A stretch of DNA of 64,000 nucleotides from Blastococcus xanthinilyticus (GTDB lineage: Bacteria > Actinomycetota > Actinomycetes > Mycobacteriales > Geodermatophilaceae): contig NZ_VNHW01000002.1 in NCBI RefSeq assembly GCF_008124835.1, forward strand, positions 248,001 to 312,000. The letters run 5' to 3'. This document shows positions 48,507 to 57,357 of the stretch, piece after piece; position 1 is the stretch's first letter; every line of letters starts with the position of its first letter. The notes beneath the pieces were generated by a model that was not told where the DNA came from, searched no databases, and worked only from the letters and a program-made list of their open reading frames with translations. The translations under genes and the position numbers were made by a program.

Positions 48507-49871
48507 GTGAGCCAGACCGCCCCGTCGGCCTCCGCCGCGCCGCCCCGGTGGCCCGGGGGCCTGTGGCGGGTGCAGCTGGTCAGCGGGCTGCTGCTCGCGC
48601 TCGCCGTGGTGCTGCAGCCGCCGGCGCCGGCCTTCCTCTACGACGCCACGAAGTACTGGGGCGGCGCGCGGGCGCTGCTCGCGGGCGGCGACGTCTTCAC
48701 GGCCGGCCTGCTCGACCTGCGCGGCGTCCTCACCGTCCTGCTCTACCTCCCGGCGGCCGCCGTGACCGCGGTGGCCGGCGACGCCGCGGCGGGGTTCGCC
48801 GTCCTGGCGGAGAACGCGCTCCTGGTCGCCGTGATCGGGGTCGTGCTGGTGCCGCGGCTGGTCGCGGTGTGGCGGCCGGCGACCCGGACGACGGTGCTCG
48901 TGGCCGCGGTGGGCACCGGGATCACGCTGGCCGGCTTCGCCCCCTTCCCGCTGACCGACCTGTGGGCCGCGGCGCTGCTGATCACCGCGGTCGTGGCGCT
49001 GGACCGGACCGGGCGGTGGTGGCTGCTGCTCGCCGGCGCCGCCGCCGGCGTGGCGTTCAACGTCCGGCCCGGATCGCTGCTCACGCTGATCGCCCTCGGG
49101 ATCGCCGTGCTCGTCGCGCGCCGCCTGGCCGCGGGCTGGTTCGCGCTCGGGAGCGCGCTCGCCCTGCTGCCGCAGTTCGTGCTCAACCTGCGCCGGGGCG
49201 CCACCTGGCTGCCCTGGCCGGAGCAGACCGGCTGGCTCACCCAGCTGCAGGCCGCCGACGCCGCCTACCTCGTGCGCTACGACACCGTGGTCGCCGGCGC
49301 GGCGAGCCCCCGGCGGTTCTACTGCAGCCCGGGCATGGCCACCGCGCTGGACGGCGACACCCCCGGGTCGCCCGGCGAGCTGCTCACCACCTACCTGGCC
49401 CACCTGCCGCAGGCGATGCTCTTCTCCGCCCAGAAGGTCGGGGCGGCGCTGCACTGGCCGCTGTCCACCCCCTACACCGCCCCGGCGCCGGGCGTGGACG
49501 GGCTCTTCGCGCTGCTCGTCACGGCCCTCGCGGTCACCGGCTCGGCCGTGGTGCTGACCCGGCTCGTCCGGCGCGGCGCGCGGCCGCGGCTGGGCACCGT
49601 CGCCGCCGCGCTGGTGTGGGCCGGCGCGCTGGTGGGCCTGGTGACCTCGTCCACCGAGACCCGGTTCGCCCTGCTGCTCGTGCTGCTCGGGGTGGCCGGC
49701 AGCGCGTTGCTGGCCACCGCCGCCCTCGGCCCGGACCGGGCGGCGACCCCCGGCCGGGCGTGGGTGGCCGGCACGGTCGTCGCCGTCCTCGCCGTCTACG
49801 CCCTGGGCGTCACCGGGCTGCAGCACCCGGTCGCGGGGGAGGTCACCCCGGAGATCTGCGCCGCGCAGTGA
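48507..49871 (+). CDS. Polytopic membrane protein, probable GT-C-type glycosyltransferase
   Basis: A 454-residue protein with roughly ten hydrophobic segments. After the first segment (LVSGLLLALAVVLQPPAP) the loop FLYDATKYWGGARALLAGGD carries an acidic residue. That is the position of the catalytic Asp in GT-C enzymes that use polyprenyl-phosphate sugars. Later segments include ITLAGFAPFPLTDLWAAALL and GVAFNVRPGSLLTLIAL. I do not recognise a named family, so the enzymatic role is inferred from topology and from the adjacent GtrA and GT2 genes. AGGGAGG lies eight bases before the GTG. The 3' end overlaps the convergent gtrA-like gene by 29 bp. Confidence 0.65.
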   Translation: MSQTAPSASAAPPRWPGGLWRVQLVSGLLLALAVVLQPPAPAFLYDATKYWGGARALLAGGDVFTAGLLDLRGVLTVLLYLPAAAVTAVAGDAAAGFAVLAENALLVAVIGVVLVPRLVAVWRPATRTTVLVAAVGTGITLAGFAPFPLTDLWAAALLITAVVALDRTGRWWLLLAGAAAGVAFNVRPGSLLTLIALGIAVLVARRLAAGWFALGSALALLPQFVLNLRRGATWLPWPEQTGWLTQLQAADAAYLVRYDTVVAGAASPRRFYCSPGMATALDGDTPGSPGELLTTYLAHLPQAMLFSAQKVGAALHWPLSTPYTAPAPGVDGLFALLVTALAVTGSAVVLTRLVRRGARPRLGTVAAALVWAGALVGLVTSSTETRFALLLVLLGVAGSALLATAALGPDRAATPGRAWVAGTVVAVLAVYALGVTGLQHPVAGEVTPEICAAQ

Positions 49872-50316
49872 CGCCGGCCGCCGCCGGGTCGGTGCCGGCC
49901 GCGGGCGGCGCCCGGAACAGCAGCCGACCCCCGAGGAAGTTCAGCGGCGCGGTGACGGCGACGGTCACCACCGCGGTGACCACCGCGGAGGGGTCCCAGC
50001 GGCTCTCCAGGACGTGCACGACGAGCAGCCCGACGCCGTAGACCAGCAGGTACCACCCGACGAAGGCCGCCCCGGTGCTCCAGGTCAGCCGGGCGCCGAA
50101 CACCACCGAGGCGGTCAGCACGGTGGTGTAGGCCAGGCCCGCGGCGAAGACCAGCGTGTACGCGACGGTCGCGGGCAGCCACTGCTGGAGGAGCACGAAC
50201 AGCGCGAGGGTGACCAGGGTGTTGCTGCCCCCCACGACGGCGAACCGGAGCAGCTCGCCGTACGTCCGCCGGCTGCCGGCCGGCGCCGTGGTCCGCGCCG
50301 GGCCGGGCTCAGCCAC
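49843..50316 (-). CDS. GtrA-family membrane protein
   Basis: A 157-residue protein with four hydrophobic segments. It starts LLRFAVVGGSNTLVTLALFVLL, has LAYTTVLTASVVFGARLTW, and ends near PLNFLGGRLLFR, which is the GtrA signature. GtrA proteins are thought to flip polyprenyl-phosphate sugars across the membrane together with a GT2 (GtrB) enzyme. The GTG at 50316 overlaps the upstream GT2 stop by eight bases; a longer frame from 50355 is possible and neither has a clear ribosome-binding site. Confidence 0.85.
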   Translation of the reverse strand: MAEPGPARTTAPAGSRRTYGELLRFAVVGGSNTLVTLALFVLLQQWLPATVAYTLVFAAGLAYTTVLTASVVFGARLTWSTGAAFVGWYLLVYGVGLLVVHVLESRWDPSAVVTAVVTVAVTAPLNFLGGRLLFRAPPAAGTDPAAAGVTARRRSPG

Positions 50317-51412
50317 GGCCGGCGGGGAACCGCTCGTGGTGCATCGGCACCGCACCGGGGCGGTGCTTGCTGTTCTCGTAGGTGCGCCAGACGTAGGACC
50401 CCACGATGCCCAGGGCCAGCAGGATCGACGAGCACAGCAGGAACAGCATGAGCATCAGCGGCGTGTAGCCCTGGACCTGGACGTTCCCGGTGGCCCAGGC
50501 GGCGAACACCGCGATCCCGGCGACCACCGACAGCACGACGCCGAGGACGCCGGCGGTGATCAGCACGGTGATCGGCAGGTCGGTGAAGGAGAAGATGCTG
50601 TCGCTCATGTAGCGCAGCTTCTTCCGCAGCGTCCAGCCGCTCTTCCCGTGCTCCCGCTCCTGGCGGACGTAGGGGATCTCGGCCCGCCGGAACCCCAGCC
50701 AGTAGAGCAGGCCGACCAGGCTGGTGTGGGACTCCTCGAGCCGCAGCAGCTCGGTGACCACCTGCCGGGTGCAGCCGAACATGTCGACCCCGCCGACCGG
50801 CAGGTCCTTGTGCACGAACCGCCGGTAGAGGCTCCAGAAGGTGCGGGAGGCCACGGAGGACAGCGCCGGGTCGTTGCGGGCGGAGCGGACGCCCACCGCC
50901 ACGTCGAACTCGCCGGTGGACAGCGCGGCGAAGATGTCCTGCACGAGCGAGACCGGCTCCTGCAGGTCCGCGGCCATGACGGCGGTGTACCGGCCCTCGG
51001 CGACGGCGAGGCCGGCCCGCAGCGCCGAGAAGGCGCCGTAGTTGCGCGACAGGGTGACCAGCTGGGCCCGCAGGCCCGACTCGGGGAGCAGCCGGCGGAG
51101 CACCAGCAGCGAGGCGTCCGGCGAGCCGTCGACGACGAACACCGCCTCCATCTCGCCGTCGAGGTCGCCGGAGAGCGTGGCCAGCCGGTCGAGCAGGGCG
51201 GGGATGGTGGCCTCGTTGCCGTACACGGGCACGACGACCGAGTAGGTCACGTCCGTGGCCGGGACGGCCGGGTGCTCCGACGTCCCGGCGGGCTGCGGGG
51301 TCGCCGCCGGCCACGTCTGCCGGGTCAGCGGACCGGGGTCCGTCAGGTGCGTGTCCACCAGGTGCGTGTCCATCAGATCGGGATCCGTCCGGTCAGAGCG
51401 CGGCGAGGGCAT
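50309..51412 (-). CDS. GT2 glycosyltransferase, GtrB/DPM-like polyprenyl-phosphate sugar synthase
   Basis: A 367-residue protein. The GT2 domain (about 57-270) has YSVVVPVYGNEATIPALLDRL, EAVFVVDGSPD, TLSRNYGAFSALRAGLAVAEG and the DLQEP motif after VMAA. These fit enzymes such as GtrB, ArnC and CsbB, which put a sugar on undecaprenyl phosphate. Two C-terminal membrane helices (ITVLITAGVLGVVLSVVAG, LMLMLFLLCSSILLALGIVG) complete the usual design. The first 40 residues are low-complexity and contain a short repeat (two copies of DTHL). A shorter start at 51373 is possible. It overlaps the aminotransferase gene by 20 bp and the gtrA-like gene by eight. Confidence 0.9.
   Translation of the reverse strand: MPSPRSDRTDPDLMDTHLVDTHLTDPGPLTRQTWPAATPQPAGTSEHPAVPATDVTYSVVVPVYGNEATIPALLDRLATLSGDLDGEMEAVFVVDGSPDASLLVLRRLLPESGLRAQLVTLSRNYGAFSALRAGLAVAEGRYTAVMAADLQEPVSLVQDIFAALSTGEFDVAVGVRSARNDPALSSVASRTFWSLYRRFVHKDLPVGGVDMFGCTRQVVTELLRLEESHTSLVGLLYWLGFRRAEIPYVRQEREHGKSGWTLRKKLRYMSDSIFSFTDLPITVLITAGVLGVVLSVVAGIAVFAAWATGNVQVQGYTPLMLMLFLLCSSILLALGIVGSYVWRTYENSKHRPGAVPMHHERFPAGRG
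51345..51375. repeat. 15-bp tandem duplication in the GT2 gene 5' end
   Basis: The word caggtgcgtgtccac occurs twice back to back (the second copy with one change), coding for the doubled DTHL of the protein N-terminus. It lies between the two candidate start codons. Confidence 0.7.
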
Positions 51413-52496
51413 GGCACACCCGGTCGACCTCGGCGTCGGTCATCTCGGCGAAGCAGGGCACGGTGAGGATCTCCGCGGCGGCCTGCTCGGTCACCGGCAG
51501 GGAGATCCCGGCCGCGGCCTCGGCGAGGACCGGCTGCCGGTGGTCGGGCACCGGGTAGTGCACGTCGGTCCGGATGCCGGCCGCGGCCAGGGCCGCCCGG
51601 TCGGCGTCGCGGGACGGGGAGCGGAGGACGGCGAGGTGGCCGACGTAGGCGGGGGAGCCCGCGGCGTCGCCGTGCACCATCCTGCGCGGCCCGTGCTCCA
51701 GGGCGGTGGCGTACCGCCCCACGATCTCCCTCCGCCGGGCGTTCCAGCCGGCCAGGTGCGGCAGCTTGGTGCGCAGCACGGCGGCCTGCAGCTCGTCGAG
51801 CCGGCTGTTGCGGCCCCGCGGCACGGTGGCGGTGTACTTCGCCGACCAGCCGTACTGGCGCAGGCTGCGCACCAGCGCGGCGCGCTCGGGGTCGTCGGTC
51901 ACCACGGCGCCCGCGTCACCCAGGGCACCGAGGTTCTTGGTCGGGAAGAAGCTGAAGGCGGCGACGTCGGCCAGCGAGCCGGCGGGGCCCTCGTCGGACA
52001 CCGCACCCGCCGCCTGGGCGCAGTCCTCGATCAGCGGGATCCCCCGGCCGGCGCACAGCTCGCGCAGCGGCCCGACCTCGGCCAGCCGGCCGTAGAGGTG
52101 CGTGACGACGACGGCCTTCGTCGCGGCGGTGAGAGCGGGCTCCACGGTGGCCGCCGTGAGCAGCAGGGTGTCCGGGTCGACGTCGGCGAAGCGGGGCACC
52201 AGGCCGGCCTTCAGCGCCGCCGTCGTGGTGTACATCCCGGCGTTGGCGGCGGTGAGGATCTGGTCCCCCGGGCGGCACCCGACGCTGAGCAGGGCCAGCT
52301 CCAGGGCGTCGGTGCCGTTGCCCACCCCGACGCAGTGGGCGGCGCCGACGGCGGCGGCGAACTCCCGCTCGAAGGCGTCGTGCTGCGGGCCCAGGACGTA
52401 CCACCCGCTGGACAGCACCTCGTCCACGGTGGACCGCAGTTCGCCCTCGAGCGCCGCGAACCCGCGACCCAGGTCGTTGAGGGGCACATCGCCCAT
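51393..52496 (-). CDS. DegT/DnrJ/EryC1-family sugar aminotransferase (FdtB/QdtB-like)
   Basis: A 367-residue PLP enzyme. It has NDLGRGFAALEGELRSTVDEVLSSGWYVLG at the start, GVGNGTDALELAL near residue 57, AANAGMYTTTAAL, the IEDCAQAAGA aspartate near 157, and the PLP lysine in FFPTKNLGALGD near 183. The N-terminus and spacing fit 3-amino sugar transaminases such as FdtB and QdtB, which aminate dTDP-3-keto-6-deoxyhexoses. The FdtC-FdtA-like fusion on the opposite strand would make its substrate, so the two genes form a pathway. The ATG has GAGGA eight bases upstream. Confidence 0.88.
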   Translation of the reverse strand: MGDVPLNDLGRGFAALEGELRSTVDEVLSSGWYVLGPQHDAFEREFAAAVGAAHCVGVGNGTDALELALLSVGCRPGDQILTAANAGMYTTTAALKAGLVPRFADVDPDTLLLTAATVEPALTAATKAVVVTHLYGRLAEVGPLRELCAGRGIPLIEDCAQAAGAVSDEGPAGSLADVAAFSFFPTKNLGALGDAGAVVTDDPERAALVRSLRQYGWSAKYTATVPRGRNSRLDELQAAVLRTKLPHLAGWNARRREIVGRYATALEHGPRRMVHGDAAGSPAYVGHLAVLRSPSRDADRAALAAAGIRTDVHYPVPDHRQPVLAEAAAGISLPVTEQAAAEILTVPCFAEMTDAEVDRVCHALAAL

Positions 52497-52815
52497 GCTG
52501 TTCGTCCTCGCCCTTCCGGCCGGCCGTCGCCGGGTCTCCCCCCACCGGGGTGGACGGACCGATCCGTCCACCGAGCACAGTAGGTGGCCGACCGGCGGGC
52601 CGCGTGCACGGCGCGGAGTGCCGGGGTTGCTGCGCAGGATGTGCTGGACGGGCTCCCGCACGGTTCCTGGGGCGGGTGTGACCGGCGGTGTGACGCTCCC
52701 GCGCGCAGTGGCTAATGTCGGCCCGGATGCGGTCCGCCCGTGGCCCACTGGAACCGGCGCCGTCCCTGCCGCCCGGCCGCCGCGAGCGAGCACCCCGACC
52801 TCCCTGGAGATCCAG
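52497..52815. promoter_or_regulatory. Divergent promoter region between the DegT and FdtC-FdtA genes
   Basis: This 319-bp gap has no gene that I can support. For the plus-strand gene, TGTGAC (52689-52694) and TAATGT (52713-52718) with an 18-base spacer form a plausible promoter, giving a leader of about 90 bases. For the minus strand no good box was found. No operator-like inverted repeat stands out. Confidence 0.4.
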
Positions 52816-53751
52816 ATGAGCTACTCCGTCCACGCCGCCGGTCTGTGCGACAGCACCGACGTGGGTGCCGGGACCCAGGTGGCTGCCTTCGCGCACGTGC
52901 TCGCGGGAGCCCGCATCGGAGCCGGCTGCGTGATCGGCGACCACGCCGTGGTCGGCGACGACGTGGTGCTCGGCGACCGGGTGCGCCTGGGCAGCGGCGT
53001 GCGGGTCGGGGACGGCGCCCGGCTGGCCGACGACGTGGTCGCCGGGCCGAACGTCGTCTTCACCGACACCGCGCCGGACGCCGACGGGGCCGAGGCCGGG
53101 TCCGACCGGCAGACCGTCGTGGGCCCCGGGGCCTCCCTCGGCGCCAACTCCACCATCGTGCGCGGCGTCAGCATCGGCCGGCGCGCCCGCGTGGCGGCCG
53201 GCACCGTGGTGACCAACGACGTCCCGCCGAACGCCGTGGTCGAGGGCAACCCGGTCCGCATCGTCGGCTACGTCGACGCCGGCCCCGGGGAGGTCGTCGA
53301 CCGGCGGGGAAACCCGCGCCAGGTGCAGTCCAGCCGCGTCCCGGGGGCGCAGCTGGTGCAGCTCACCCGCGCCGACGACCTCCGGGGCAGCCTCGTCGCC
53401 GCCAACTTCGCCGGCGACCTGCCGTTCGTGCCGCAGCGGTTCTTCACCGTGTTCGGCGTGCCGTCCTCCGACGTGCGGGGAGCGCACGCGCACCGCCGCT
53501 GCCACCAGCTGCTCGTCTGCGTCCAGGGCAGCGTGAGCGCGCTGGTCGACGACGGCGCCGAGCGGCAGGAGTTCGTGCTCGACCGGCCGGACCTCGCGCT
53601 GCACATGCAGCCGATGATCTGGGGCACGCAGTACCGGTACACCTCCGACGCCGTCCTGCTGGTCCTGGCGTCGGACCCGTACGACCCCGACGACTACATC
53701 CGCGACCACGACGAGTTCCTCGCCGAGGTCGCCCGGGCCGCGTCCGCGTGA
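52816..53751 (+). CDS. Fused sugar N-acyltransferase and 3,4-ketoisomerase (FdtC-FdtA/WxcM-like)
   Basis: A 311-residue two-domain protein. Residues about 1-160 are hexapeptide repeats (VGAGTQVAAFAHVLAGARIGAGC, RLGSGVRVGDGARL, PGASLGANSTIVRG) ending in VVEGNPVRIVGYV, the left-handed helix of FdtC-like sugar acetyltransferases. Residues about 175-305 are the FdtA/WxcM C-terminal cupin: FFTVFGVPSSDVRGAHAHRRCHQLLVCVQG, the MQPMIWGTQY segment and VLASDPYDPDDYIRDHDEF. FdtA converts dTDP-4-keto-6-deoxyglucose to the 3-keto isomer. Fused WxcM-type proteins are known. With the DegT gene this gives isomerase, aminotransferase and acylase for a 3-acylamino-3,6-dideoxyhexose. GGAGA precedes the ATG. Confidence 0.9.
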   Translation: MSYSVHAAGLCDSTDVGAGTQVAAFAHVLAGARIGAGCVIGDHAVVGDDVVLGDRVRLGSGVRVGDGARLADDVVAGPNVVFTDTAPDADGAEAGSDRQTVVGPGASLGANSTIVRGVSIGRRARVAAGTVVTNDVPPNAVVEGNPVRIVGYVDAGPGEVVDRRGNPRQVQSSRVPGAQLVQLTRADDLRGSLVAANFAGDLPFVPQRFFTVFGVPSSDVRGAHAHRRCHQLLVCVQGSVSALVDDGAERQEFVLDRPDLALHMQPMIWGTQYRYTSDAVLLVLASDPYDPDDYIRDHDEFLAEVARAASA

Positions 53752-55907
53752 GCACGAGCGTGCTGGAGCGCGTGGCGCCGCCGAGCCCTCGCCCGGTGTG
53801 GCGCAGCACGCGCGCCGCCTGGGCGGTCCCGCTCGGCCTGGCCGCGCTCGGCTGGGCGCTGCTGGCCGTCGGTGGCGTCGACGTCGCGCAGGCGCTGCGC
53901 CTGGTCCTGGTCGTCGTCGTGCAGGTGGGCACCGGGGCGGTGCTCTGGCGGCTGGCCCGCGGTCCGGCCGGCCTCGCGGTCAGCGAGCTGGTGGGGCTCG
54001 GGACGGCGGTCGGCACGCTGCTGGCCATGCTCGGCGCGCAGCTGCTGCTCCCGACGCCGCTGGCGCCGGTGGGCTGGCTGGCCCCCACGGTCCTGGTGGC
54101 GGCCGCGCTCCTGGTCCCGGCCGTCCGCGCCCGGCTGCGGTCCGGGACCGTCGTGCGGCCCGGCCTGGACGAGCTCGGCAGCGTGGGCGCCGGCCTGGCG
54201 ATCGCGCTGCTCTACGTGTGGTCGTTCTGGCGGGCCCACCCGCTGTCCTTCGACGGCTGGCGCAGCTACTACGTGGACATCCCGTACCACGAGGCGCTCG
54301 CGACCTCGCTGGCCACGTGGGGGCCGGGCGACAGCATCTTCGCCGCCGGCACGCCGGTCCGGTACCACTGGTTCGTGCACGCCTGGTCGGGCACCACGAC
54401 CGACGCCGCGGGGGCCGACGCCTTCGTCGTCCTGACCCGGGTCTTCCCGCTGGTCGCCTTCCTCGGCATCCTCTGCCTGGTCTGGACGTGGAGCCGGCGG
54501 CTCTCCGCCCACCGGGCGGTGCCGGCCCTGGCGATCCTGCTGCTCGCGGTCGGCCTCAACGTGGCCAGCGTCTCGTCGATCACCTTCCTCCAGCACTCGC
54601 TGCTCTCGCCGTCCCTGGGCTTCGGCGCGCTGGCGATGCTGGGCGCCGCGATCGTCCTCACCGACCTCCTGCGCGGCACCCTCCGGTGGCCGTACGCCTT
54701 CCTGGCCCTCTTCGCCGTCGGGTGCGTCGGCGGCAAGACCAGCTTCGCGGCGGTGCTCGGCGGCGGGATCGGCCTGCTCGCGCTCGCCGGGCTGCGCGAC
54801 CGGGAGACCCGCGGGCGCGCCCTCACCGCGCTCGCCGTGGTGGGCGGGGCGGTGGCAGCGGCCTTCGTCGTGCTGATCATGGGCAGCGGCGGCGACCTGC
54901 TCCTGGAGCCCGGGTCGACGGCACGCGCCTTCGGCCTCGTCGGCGGTGAGGGCCGGCTCGCCCTGCTGGTCGGCTCGGTCGCCGTGGCGCTGGTCTTCGC
55001 CGCCAAGTGGGCCGGCCTGCTCGCCCTGGCCGGCGGCCGTCCAGTCCCCGAGTTCTGGTTCGCCCTCGGGGCCGTCGCCGGTGGGCTGTTCCTGGCCTCG
55101 GTCATGGGCCACCCGGGTCTCAGCCAGACCTACTTCCCGATCTCCGCGGGCGTCGTCGCCTCCGTGGTGGCCGCGGCCGGGCTCGGCGTCGCCCTGGAGC
55201 GGCTGCCCGCCGCGATCCTCTGGGCCGCCGCCGGGGTAGGTGCCGCCGCCGGGCTGCTGGGGCTGATGGTCGTGCCGCAGCGGTTCGTCTGGGCGCTGCC
55301 CTACGCGGTCTGGGCGCTTCCGGTGCTCCTGGCCGCCGCGGTGTTCCTGGTGCGCCGGCGCCGTGGACCCTCGGTCGCCGTCGCCGCGGCGACGCTCGGT
55401 GTGGGGCTCACCGTCGCCGCGCTGACCGCCGGGGTCTCCGAGGTCGTCGACGCGGCGCGGACCGCGCCGACGGCGGCCGCGGCACCGGACGCCCCCATGG
55501 CCTGGACGCCGGAGCACGCCGAGGCGCTCGGCTGGCTCCGCGAGAACTCCTCGGCCGACGACGTCGTGGCCACCAACCGCCAGTGCAGCGGACCGGGGGA
55601 GGCGGCGGAGTCCTGCGGGCGCTACCGCTGGTTCCTCGACGCGGCTCTCGCCGACCGGCGGATGTACGTCCAGGGGGCCGACTACCTGGCCGGTGTGCCT
55701 CACCCCGACTGGGTCCAGGACCGGATCGACCTGTCCCGCCGGTTCGTCGACGCCCCCGCGGCCCGGGACGCCGACGCGCTGTGGGACGCCGGTGTCCGGT
55801 GGGTGGTCGCCGACCTGGCGTCCACGCAGAACCGGGACTGGACCGGGTTCGCCGAGCGGGCGTTCGCCACCGACACCACCGTCGTCCTGCGGCTCGCGCC
55901 GCGCTGA
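53748..55907 (+). CDS. Large polytopic membrane protein, probable GT-C-type transferase
   Basis: A 719-residue protein with about a dozen hydrophobic segments to residue 560 and a soluble C-terminal domain (about 575-719). In the external loop after the fifth segment, HPLSFDGWRSYYVDIPYHEALA and GTPVRYHWFVHAW are rich in acidic and aromatic residues, as in GT-C enzymes. The C-terminal part (WTPEHAEALGWLRENSSADDVVATN, GVRWVVADLAS) resembles the domain seen after many such transferases. I do not recognise a named family. The GTG overlaps the FdtC-FdtA stop as GTGA, so it is made together with the amino-sugar enzyme and may transfer that sugar. Confidence 0.65.
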   Translation: MSTSVLERVAPPSPRPVWRSTRAAWAVPLGLAALGWALLAVGGVDVAQALRLVLVVVVQVGTGAVLWRLARGPAGLAVSELVGLGTAVGTLLAMLGAQLLLPTPLAPVGWLAPTVLVAAALLVPAVRARLRSGTVVRPGLDELGSVGAGLAIALLYVWSFWRAHPLSFDGWRSYYVDIPYHEALATSLATWGPGDSIFAAGTPVRYHWFVHAWSGTTTDAAGADAFVVLTRVFPLVAFLGILCLVWTWSRRLSAHRAVPALAILLLAVGLNVASVSSITFLQHSLLSPSLGFGALAMLGAAIVLTDLLRGTLRWPYAFLALFAVGCVGGKTSFAAVLGGGIGLLALAGLRDRETRGRALTALAVVGGAVAAAFVVLIMGSGGDLLLEPGSTARAFGLVGGEGRLALLVGSVAVALVFAAKWAGLLALAGGRPVPEFWFALGAVAGGLFLASVMGHPGLSQTYFPISAGVVASVVAAAGLGVALERLPAAILWAAAGVGAAAGLLGLMVVPQRFVWALPYAVWALPVLLAAAVFLVRRRRGPSVAVAAATLGVGLTVAALTAGVSEVVDAARTAPTAAAAPDAPMAWTPEHAEALGWLRENSSADDVVATNRQCSGPGEAAESCGRYRWFLDAALADRRMYVQGADYLAGVPHPDWVQDRIDLSRRFVDAPAARDADALWDAGVRWVVADLASTQNRDWTGFAERAFATDTTVVLRLAPR

Positions 55908-55914
55908 CCGGGGA

Positions 55915-56056
55915 TCAGACGCCGCTGGAGCGGCAGTCGCGGGTGCGCAGCTCGCGCACGTAGTCGTCGGGGGCGCCGGCGGCCTCCGCGGCGTCGGCCA
56001 TGACCCCGAGCTGGCGGGCCGAGGGGAGGCCCCCTCGAAGGCGTCGAGCACCCAGC
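55915..56056 (-). pseudogene. Truncated, frameshifted copy of the gamma-glutamylcyclotransferase 3' end
   Basis: The first 72 bp (55915-55986) are identical to 57309-57380, the end of the intact gene including its stop codon. The next 70 bp (55987-56056) match 57381-57451 at roughly 80% with a one-base deletion that breaks the frame. No start or 5' part is present. The gap 55908-56187 holds nothing else that I recognise apart from the acyltransferase ribosome-binding site. Confidence 0.85.
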
Positions 56057-56187
56057 TGTCACAGCCTGACCCTCCGCGGGTGCTCCCGGGCACCACGAGC
56101 ACCGGCCGCCCCACCCGTCGGGTCGCTCGTTGCCCATCGACCGGCGGGCGGTCACCCTCGGGGGAGGAGAGTCACGGAGGGGGAAGC

Positions 56188-57357
56188 GTGGTCGAAGCAC
56201 GCCCGATGCGCGCCGGTGAGCCGGAGCTGCGGCTGCGCGCCCTGGACGGGCTGCGGTACGTGGCGGCCATGGCCGTCGCGCTCTTCCACTTCACCGGACG
56301 GGACAGCCCCGCCTGGGGTGGCAGCGTGCGCGAGGTCTTCCCGTTCCTGAGCGGCTTCACCGTCTACGGCGGGTACGGGCCGTATCTGTTCTTCATGATC
56401 AGCGGCTTCGTCGTCCTGATGAGCGCCTGGGGTCGTTCGGTGCCCGCGTTCATCGCCTCGCGCGTCGGCCGGCTCTATCCGGCCTACTGGGTCGCCGTCC
56501 TGCTCATCGCGGCCGTGGTCTACGTCGAGCGGGACCTGTTCGCGGTGTGGGGTGACCTGGGCGCACCGGGAGTGGCGCTGAACCTGACCATGTTCCAGAG
56601 CGCCTTCGGCGTGGGTCACGTCGACGGCGTCTTCTGGACCCTGTGGGTGGAGCTGAAGTTCTACCTGCTCCTGGGCGTCATGGTGCTCGTCGGCATCACC
56701 CGCGAGCGCATGCTCCTGCTCTGCCTCCTGTGGCCGGTGGCGGGCGTGCTGGCGGTGCAGGCCGACGCGCGACTGCTGGTCACCCTGCTCGAGCCGAACT
56801 TCGCCCCGTTCTTCTGCATCGGCATCCTGCTCTACCTTGCCTTACGCGAGGCCTGGAGCGTGACCGTGGGGCTGCTGCTGGCCGCCAACGCCTCCTACGC
56901 GCTGTGGATCTCGACGACGTTCTACGTCGACTGGTCGCTGGCGATCGCGGGCGCCGGGGTGTCGGTGCGCGCGATGTCGCTGCTGCTGGTGCTCTGCATC
57001 GGGGCGGTCGTCGTGTGCACGATGAGCCCCGTCGCCCGGCTGGACTGGCGGTGGCTGAGCGTCCTCGGCGCGCTCACCTACCCGCTCTACCTGCTGCACG
57101 AGGTGCCGGGGTGGACGCTCATCCACCACCTGGAAGGAGCACTGCCGGCGTACGGGGTGCTGGCGATCGCGCTGTGCGCGGTGACCGGTGCGGCCTGGCT
57201 GGTCCACCGCCTGGTCGAGCGGCCCCTCGGGCCCGTTCTCCGGCGGGCGGTCGAGCGGGACCTCGACCGGTCGGCGCGGCAGCCCGTCCGCCCCGCGGAC
57301 GAGTCCGCTCAGACGCCGCTGGAGCGGCAGTCGCGGGTGCGCAGCTCGCGCACGTAG
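56188..57357 (+). CDS. OafA/YrhL-type acyltransferase
   Basis: A 389-residue membrane acyltransferase-3 protein that usually O-acetylates glycans. It has RALDGLRYVAAMAVALFHFTG near residue 14 with the conserved His, YLFFMISGFVVLMSAW near 68 (the FFxISGF motif), SRVGRLYPAYWVAV near 91 (RxxRxxP-like), DGVFWTLWVELKFYLLL near 150, and YPLYLLHE late. About ten hydrophobic segments are visible. GGAGGGGG precedes the GTG. Its last 16 codons run antisense over the end of the cyclotransferase gene, and the gene lies between two direct copies of that end, which suggests it was brought in or retained by recombination. Confidence 0.88.
   Translation: MVEARPMRAGEPELRLRALDGLRYVAAMAVALFHFTGRDSPAWGGSVREVFPFLSGFTVYGGYGPYLFFMISGFVVLMSAWGRSVPAFIASRVGRLYPAYWVAVLLIAAVVYVERDLFAVWGDLGAPGVALNLTMFQSAFGVGHVDGVFWTLWVELKFYLLLGVMVLVGITRERMLLLCLLWPVAGVLAVQADARLLVTLLEPNFAPFFCIGILLYLALREAWSVTVGLLLAANASYALWISTTFYVDWSLAIAGAGVSVRAMSLLLVLCIGAVVVCTMSPVARLDWRWLSVLGALTYPLYLLHEVPGWTLIHHLEGALPAYGVLAIALCAVTGAAWLVHRLVERPLGPVLRRAVERDLDRSARQPVRPADESAQTPLERQSRVRSSRT

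Noticed and set aside
55915-56056. A second functional gamma-glutamylcyclotransferase gene
   Set aside because: Only the 3' end is present, with a one-base deletion and no start or substrate-loop motif.
56188-57357. Acyltransferase segment as a complete integrative element
   Set aside because: There is no integrase or recombinase, and the similarity between the flanking copies extends past the perfect 72 bp, which a simple attachment-site model does not explain.
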